This document shows positions 18,319 to 21,291 of a DNA stretch of 21,291 nt, in pieces. Position numbers and translations under genes: made by a program. The notes beneath the pieces were generated by a model. The model saw only the letters and a program-made list of their open reading frames with translations. It was not told where the DNA came from and searched no databases. The DNA is from Botryllus schlosseri. Lineage: Eukaryota > Chordata > Ascidiacea > Stolidobranchia > Styelidae. Location: the NCBI GenBank assembly GCA_000444245.1, contig ATSW01111942.1:1-21291 (forward strand), read 5' to 3'. Positions within the stretch are counted from its first letter, which is position 1, and every line of letters begins with the position of its first letter.

Positions 18319-18919
18319 TAGGACTCGAAAATAAAACGTGTCAAGAGAGTGGAGCTTTCTTTAGAAAGAAGAAGGAAGCAAGACAAGCAGAAATACAGAA
18401 GCAGATTTAAACTTGAAGCTGAAACTAGGTTCACCGGCATACACCACTTAGATGATATATTTGGATTTTTAATCCCCAGGCGCTGCTGCAAAGCGAAAGT
18501 CCCAATTTATTCACCAGCGCTTTTAAAAGCACTCATGACGACGAGGTGGACTTTATGGAGTAGGCTGCGGAAATTGACAGATTTAAGACGCTGGTGCGTA
18601 GCAGTGAAACCACGTTTGATCGTATAGTGCAATAGCGTTTGATGTTTTACAGTGGTTAGTGCAAAGCTACTTGAACCGACACTGTATTTGTGCTCGTGTC
18701 TGTAACTTTATCTGACCATTGGTGTTTCAAATGCGAGCTGTGAGAGGAGCTTCTCAAAGCTCAAACTGATTAGGTCGTATTTACGTTCTGCCATGAATGA
18801 TGATCGCCTATCAGCTCCATCCAGTCTGTCTATAGAAAGAGACTACGTTCAAAAACTTGAATTTGAAGATATTATCGCTGATTTTGTTTCGGCGAAAGCC
18901 CGAAATGTTATGTTTTAAG
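18319..18919 (+). pseudogene. Relic of a hAT transposase, ZMYM-like type
   Basis: Three pieces of one transposase lie in order. First, 18339-18401 reads SGAFFRKKKEARQAEIQK and stops, the basic start typical of these proteins. Second, 18400-18480, in another frame, reads RFTGIHHLDDIFGFLIPRR, like the region before the catalytic core. Third, about 18655-18919 ends in the hAT dimerisation domain: SCERSFSKLKLIRSYLRS then MNDDRLSAPSSLSIERDYVQ, with a stop at 18917-18919. One in-frame TAA lies in the third piece upstream of SNASCERSF. Nearly all of the RNase H-like catalytic core is missing, so it cannot transpose. Its family is the usual owner of CAGTGGCGTAGC ends such as those at 17651. It is not a plausible source for the Buster-like MITEs around it. 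Confidence 0.82.
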
Positions 18920-18973
18920 GTGGCTATTGATTTTATATTTGCACAATATTATTATTAATATGAATTCAAGGCA

Positions 18974-18981
18974 CTTCAATG
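18974..18981. repeat. Target-site duplication, left of hAT E
   Basis: CTTCAATG is repeated exactly at 19970-19977. Confidence 0.92.
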
Positions 18982-19969
18982 CAGTGTTGGGATGACTCGA
19001 GTCATGACTTGACTCGAGTCAGACTCGAGTCACCTTTTTCGTATGACTTGACTTGACTCGAGTCACTTTGCTAAAATGACTTGACTTGACTTGACTCGGC
19101 GTATCAGAAATGTGGATTGACTCGTGACTCGGAGCAAAATTCACGAGTCAATTTCAAGTCATCAAGTAATCGGTGTCGATAAAAATCACTGTATCTTGCA
19201 TATGTTCGGATTGTTCGCGAAACGCTGGTGTAATTCGTGAGCTGGTGTAATTCGTGAGAGCGACCAATTATTCAATAATCGTGCGTTTCACTTCCATTGT
19301 TCTCTCACAAAAAAAATTGACCGCAAACAAAGTGATCGAAGCTTACAGCTTACGTTGTTGCAAACTAGTAGTGAAGTGATAAAATTTACACAATGTCTAT
19401 TTCCGTTCTATGTTCTTACCTTAACAGAACCTCTTGTTTTATTGAAATTGAACTCAAATATGGTTTATATAGTCCTCCAACCATTGGCGCAGGCGTGAAT
19501 TGTATCATATCAATTTGTAAATGGGTAATGTACTGCATCTTATCAATTTGTTTCTCAATTCTCTATTTTGATTGGTAACTATAAACTGATGATATGTAAT
19601 TACTTCCGTAGTTTAGCAGTTCTTCGTATATGTGAGCGATACAGCGCCTTCTTGCGTGTATATTTAATTCTATATTCGTTCATCGGTTCGGAATGAATGA
19701 CCACTCAATCTGTATTTCAGACAGCTAGCAAAATGCAATCTTGTAATCATGCCTCATACTTCGAAAAGGCAACTTGACTTGAATTGTGACTTGACTCGTG
19801 ACTTGACTTGACTTGACTCGACTTGACTCGAGTCACCTCCAAAAATCGAGTGACTTGACTTGACTCGAGTCACCTTCGAAAATCGATTGACTTGACTTGA
19901 CTCGAGTCAAAATGTGCAATGACTCGAAATGACTCGTGACTCGAAGGTAGTGACTTGATCCCAACACTG
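18982..19969 (+). mobile_element. hAT E: non-autonomous hAT with GACTCGAGTC-repeat ends, 988 bp
   Basis: The left end is CAGTGTTGGGATGACTCG and the right end, reverse complemented, is CAGTGTTGGGATCAAGTC, with exact CTTCAATG duplications outside. About 130-170 bases at each end consist almost wholly of TTGACTTGACTCGAGTCA and its variants, each containing the palindrome TGACTCGAGTCA. The centre (about 19150-19770) is ordinary AT-rich DNA without a gene. It interrupts the DNA just downstream of the transposase relic. The repeats are crisp here and decayed in E' at 4722-5927, so this copy is the younger one. Confidence 0.94.
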
Positions 19970-19977
19970 CTTCAATG
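19970..19977. repeat. Target-site duplication, right of hAT E
   Basis: CTTCAATG is an exact copy of 18974-18981. Confidence 0.92.
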
Positions 19978-20084
19978 ACGCTTGTTAGGCCTTGTGCATC
20001 ACGACATGGAAATTATACAGTTCAGTGTCATTGTCTTTTTAAGTATCGTAGATATTTGCGTCTTTCTTCAAGCGCTTCGCGATC

Positions 20085-20336
20085 GTTCACTTTCATTTCA
20101 CTATTCACTCTTCATTTCACTCTCCCATGCATTCAACTTCTGGTCTCGCATGCTGACTTTGTGCAGCGTGGCTTACTGCGTTTCTGGGTCTTTTAAAGAC
20201 ACTGTTAGTACAGCGAAATCAGCGATGAAGAGCCCAGATAAACCTCAGACACATAGAAACTAGCTTGAACATGGGTTCGGACTAACCACCATTGGTGCCG
20301 CAGCGCAGTTGATTTACACACTGCGCCACTCGCCTC
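20085..20336 (-). repeat. tRNA-derived SINE with simple-repeat tail, minus strand
   Basis: Read on the minus strand, the head has GAGTGGCGCAGTGTGTAA, a nearly perfect A box (20317-20328). The B-box-like AGTCCGAACCC follows 45 bases later (20273-20283). The body runs GAGGTTTATCTGGGCTC, then GTCTTTAAAAGACCC. The 3' part turns into a GTGAAATGAA-type simple repeat near 20085-20135, the usual SINE tail. This head differs from those at 3.1 and 8.7-9.1 kb, so it is a second SINE family. Confidence 0.65.
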
Positions 20337-20339
20337 CCC

Positions 20340-20981
20340 TATGTGCACAATACATTCGTTCGCTATTTCTTGTCTTGATTATTTGTGGCCTTATTAACGT
20401 TGAGATGGTGACACTGAAACGCGGCGTATTATTTGTAATTATTTTTATCGATAAGATTGCTTGAACTGGAATCTATGTCGAAATTTGCTGCGGTCTACTT
20501 AGGGGGACGGCATTTTAATCGAGAGCCAGGGGCGGCACCGCATTTTGAGATTTTAAAATTTAAAATCTCAGGTCATTTTTTCAAAAAGTTCGCTGTGAAG
20601 CTCTGTAATTCAGAGCAAAGTAGACCTAGGCCAAACGTCTCTTAGCATAACACAGGTCTCTATAAGTGCTTTTCAGAAAATCCTCAGTGAATACTATACG
20701 ACAATATGTCATACAAATTTTTGATTTACCATGAAGCTGTTCAACAAAATTTTACAAAATTTTACAATGGAGAAAAACGTTAATAAACATTTTACCAGTA
20801 ATAAAAGATACTGAACCAGTGCCGATGAAAATCGAAATTATGAAGTTATTAGTTATGTTTTGGGAAAGGTGAGGCCATGAGGTAAGCATGTAGGTAGATA
20901 CTATGTCGATATTTCAAGCCAAGAAAATTAAAATTAAAATTTTGATATTTTTCTAAATTTTGACTTGATAGTCCCCTTAGG
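20340..20981. other. Probable remains of hAT R plus AT-rich DNA
   Basis: GGGGGACGGC (20502-20511) and GGGGCGGC (20530-20537) blocks resemble the subterminal part of hAT R. They are followed by a 25-base palindrome with 12-base arms at 20543-20567 (TGAGATTTTAAA, A, TTTAAAATCTCA). From 20640 on the DNA is AT-rich with a short direct repeat of ACAAAATTTT near 20743-20764. No gene is seen. Confidence 0.4.
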
Positions 20982-20984
20982 CAG

Positions 20985-21179
20985 TTAGTGTTCACTGCAA
21001 GGTGTGATGGCGTTTTGAGAGAAACTGTCTTGCGTGGAGTATCTACAGTGCTGCGATTGAGGGCGTTGACACGCCGTTCTGGTTACCAGAAACAATATTC
21101 ATGTTGGGCCTACATGACGGACATAGTCTCCAAAATTTATGAGCAGAATAGTTCCGTTTTCATTAATAATGAAACCTGA
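20985..21179 (+). CDS. Weak candidate for a last exon, unknown protein
   Basis: The pyrimidine-rich TAGTCCCCTTAGGCAG ends at 20984 and could be a splice acceptor. From there the frame is open for 64 codons (LVFTARCDGVLRETVLRG at the start, ending SSVFINNET) to TGA at 21177-21179. Composition is protein-like, with a basic middle part. There is no recognisable domain, no upstream exon and no homology inside the window, so chance is a real possibility. Confidence 0.2.
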   Translation, partial: LVFTARCDGVLRETVLRGVSTVLRLRALTRRSGYQKQYSCWAYMTDIVSKIYEQNSSVFINNET

Positions 21180-21208
21180 TAAAGATGAAAACGCCACGGT
21201 TCCCTACT

Positions 21209-21291
21209 ATTACCGAGAATGCTATTACCGAGATGGACATTACCGAGAAGGCTATTACCGAGAATGGACATTACCGAGAATGGACAATACC
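21209..21291. repeat. Minisatellite, 15-16-bp unit, running off the window
   Basis: Five units start at 21209, 21224, 21239, 21254 and 21270, based on ATTACCGAGAATGGAC with variants ending in GCT or GGCT. The first three are 15 bases, the last two 16, and a sixth begins at the edge. In one plus-strand frame the 15-base units read as repeats of ITE followed by two residues, but the 16-base units break that frame. Confidence 0.85.

Overview
This window is a stretch of an animal nuclear genome, most likely an invertebrate deuterostome; a tunicate or a relative is my guess, at low confidence. The signs are an AT-rich background, introns with GT..AG borders, tRNA-derived SINEs, and a very dense load of small hAT-type DNA transposons. 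There are no bacterial-style operons and no long open frames. I saw no rRNA, CRISPR array, intact tRNA or recognisable retrovirus or LTR element.

The dominant content is a graveyard of non-autonomous hAT elements (MITEs). I could delimit eight by their inverted ends plus 8-bp target duplications that match at 7 or 8 of 8 positions: 1231-2571, 3793-4455, 7140-8290, 9389-9842, 14477-17561, 15564-15877, 16450-17034 and 18982-19969. A ninth, 14863-16014, is equally clear (7 of 8), and 11526-12326 is good (6 of 8). Others are older or approximate. They nest: a 314-bp element sits in a 1.15-kb element, which sits in a 3.1-kb element that also took up two more. Six of the duplications centre on TA, as in the Buster branch of hATs, while others fit the Ac type, so at least two transposase groups were active. 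A ruined hAT transposase gene of the ZMYM-like kind lies near 18.32-18.92 kb. SINEs with visible A and B boxes lie near 0.7, 3.1, 8.7-9.1 (a head-to-tail dimer) and 20.3 kb.

Host coding sequence is sparse. On the minus strand, three exons of 168, 168 and 171 nt (13650-13817, 12515-12682, 10050-10220) each start right after a TTTCAG acceptor, stay open in phase 0 and end at CAG|GT. The first two share about 41% of residues, and all three look like pairs of ribonuclease-inhibitor-type leucine-rich repeats, the modular exon design known from NLR genes. They look like part of an NLR-like or other LRR gene whose introns have filled with MITEs. On the plus strand, 6078-6318 is a credible last exon of an unrecognised protein (strong acceptor, 80 codons, stop). 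A weaker last-exon candidate is at 20985-21179.

Layout: 0-1.2 kb unknown plus a SINE; 1.2-2.6 kb hAT A; 2.6-3.6 kb SINE and a small MITE; 3.8-4.5 kb hAT L; 4.7-5.9 kb hAT E' carrying nested F; 6.0-6.3 kb plus-strand exon; 7.1-8.3 kb hAT B; 8.7-9.1 kb SINE dimer; 9.4-9.8 kb MITE M; 10.0-13.8 kb LRR exons and intronic MITEs; 13.9-17.6 kb nested complex; 17.6-20.6 kb decayed hAT R with foldback, transposase relic, MITE E and a SINE; 21.2 kb to the end, a minisatellite.
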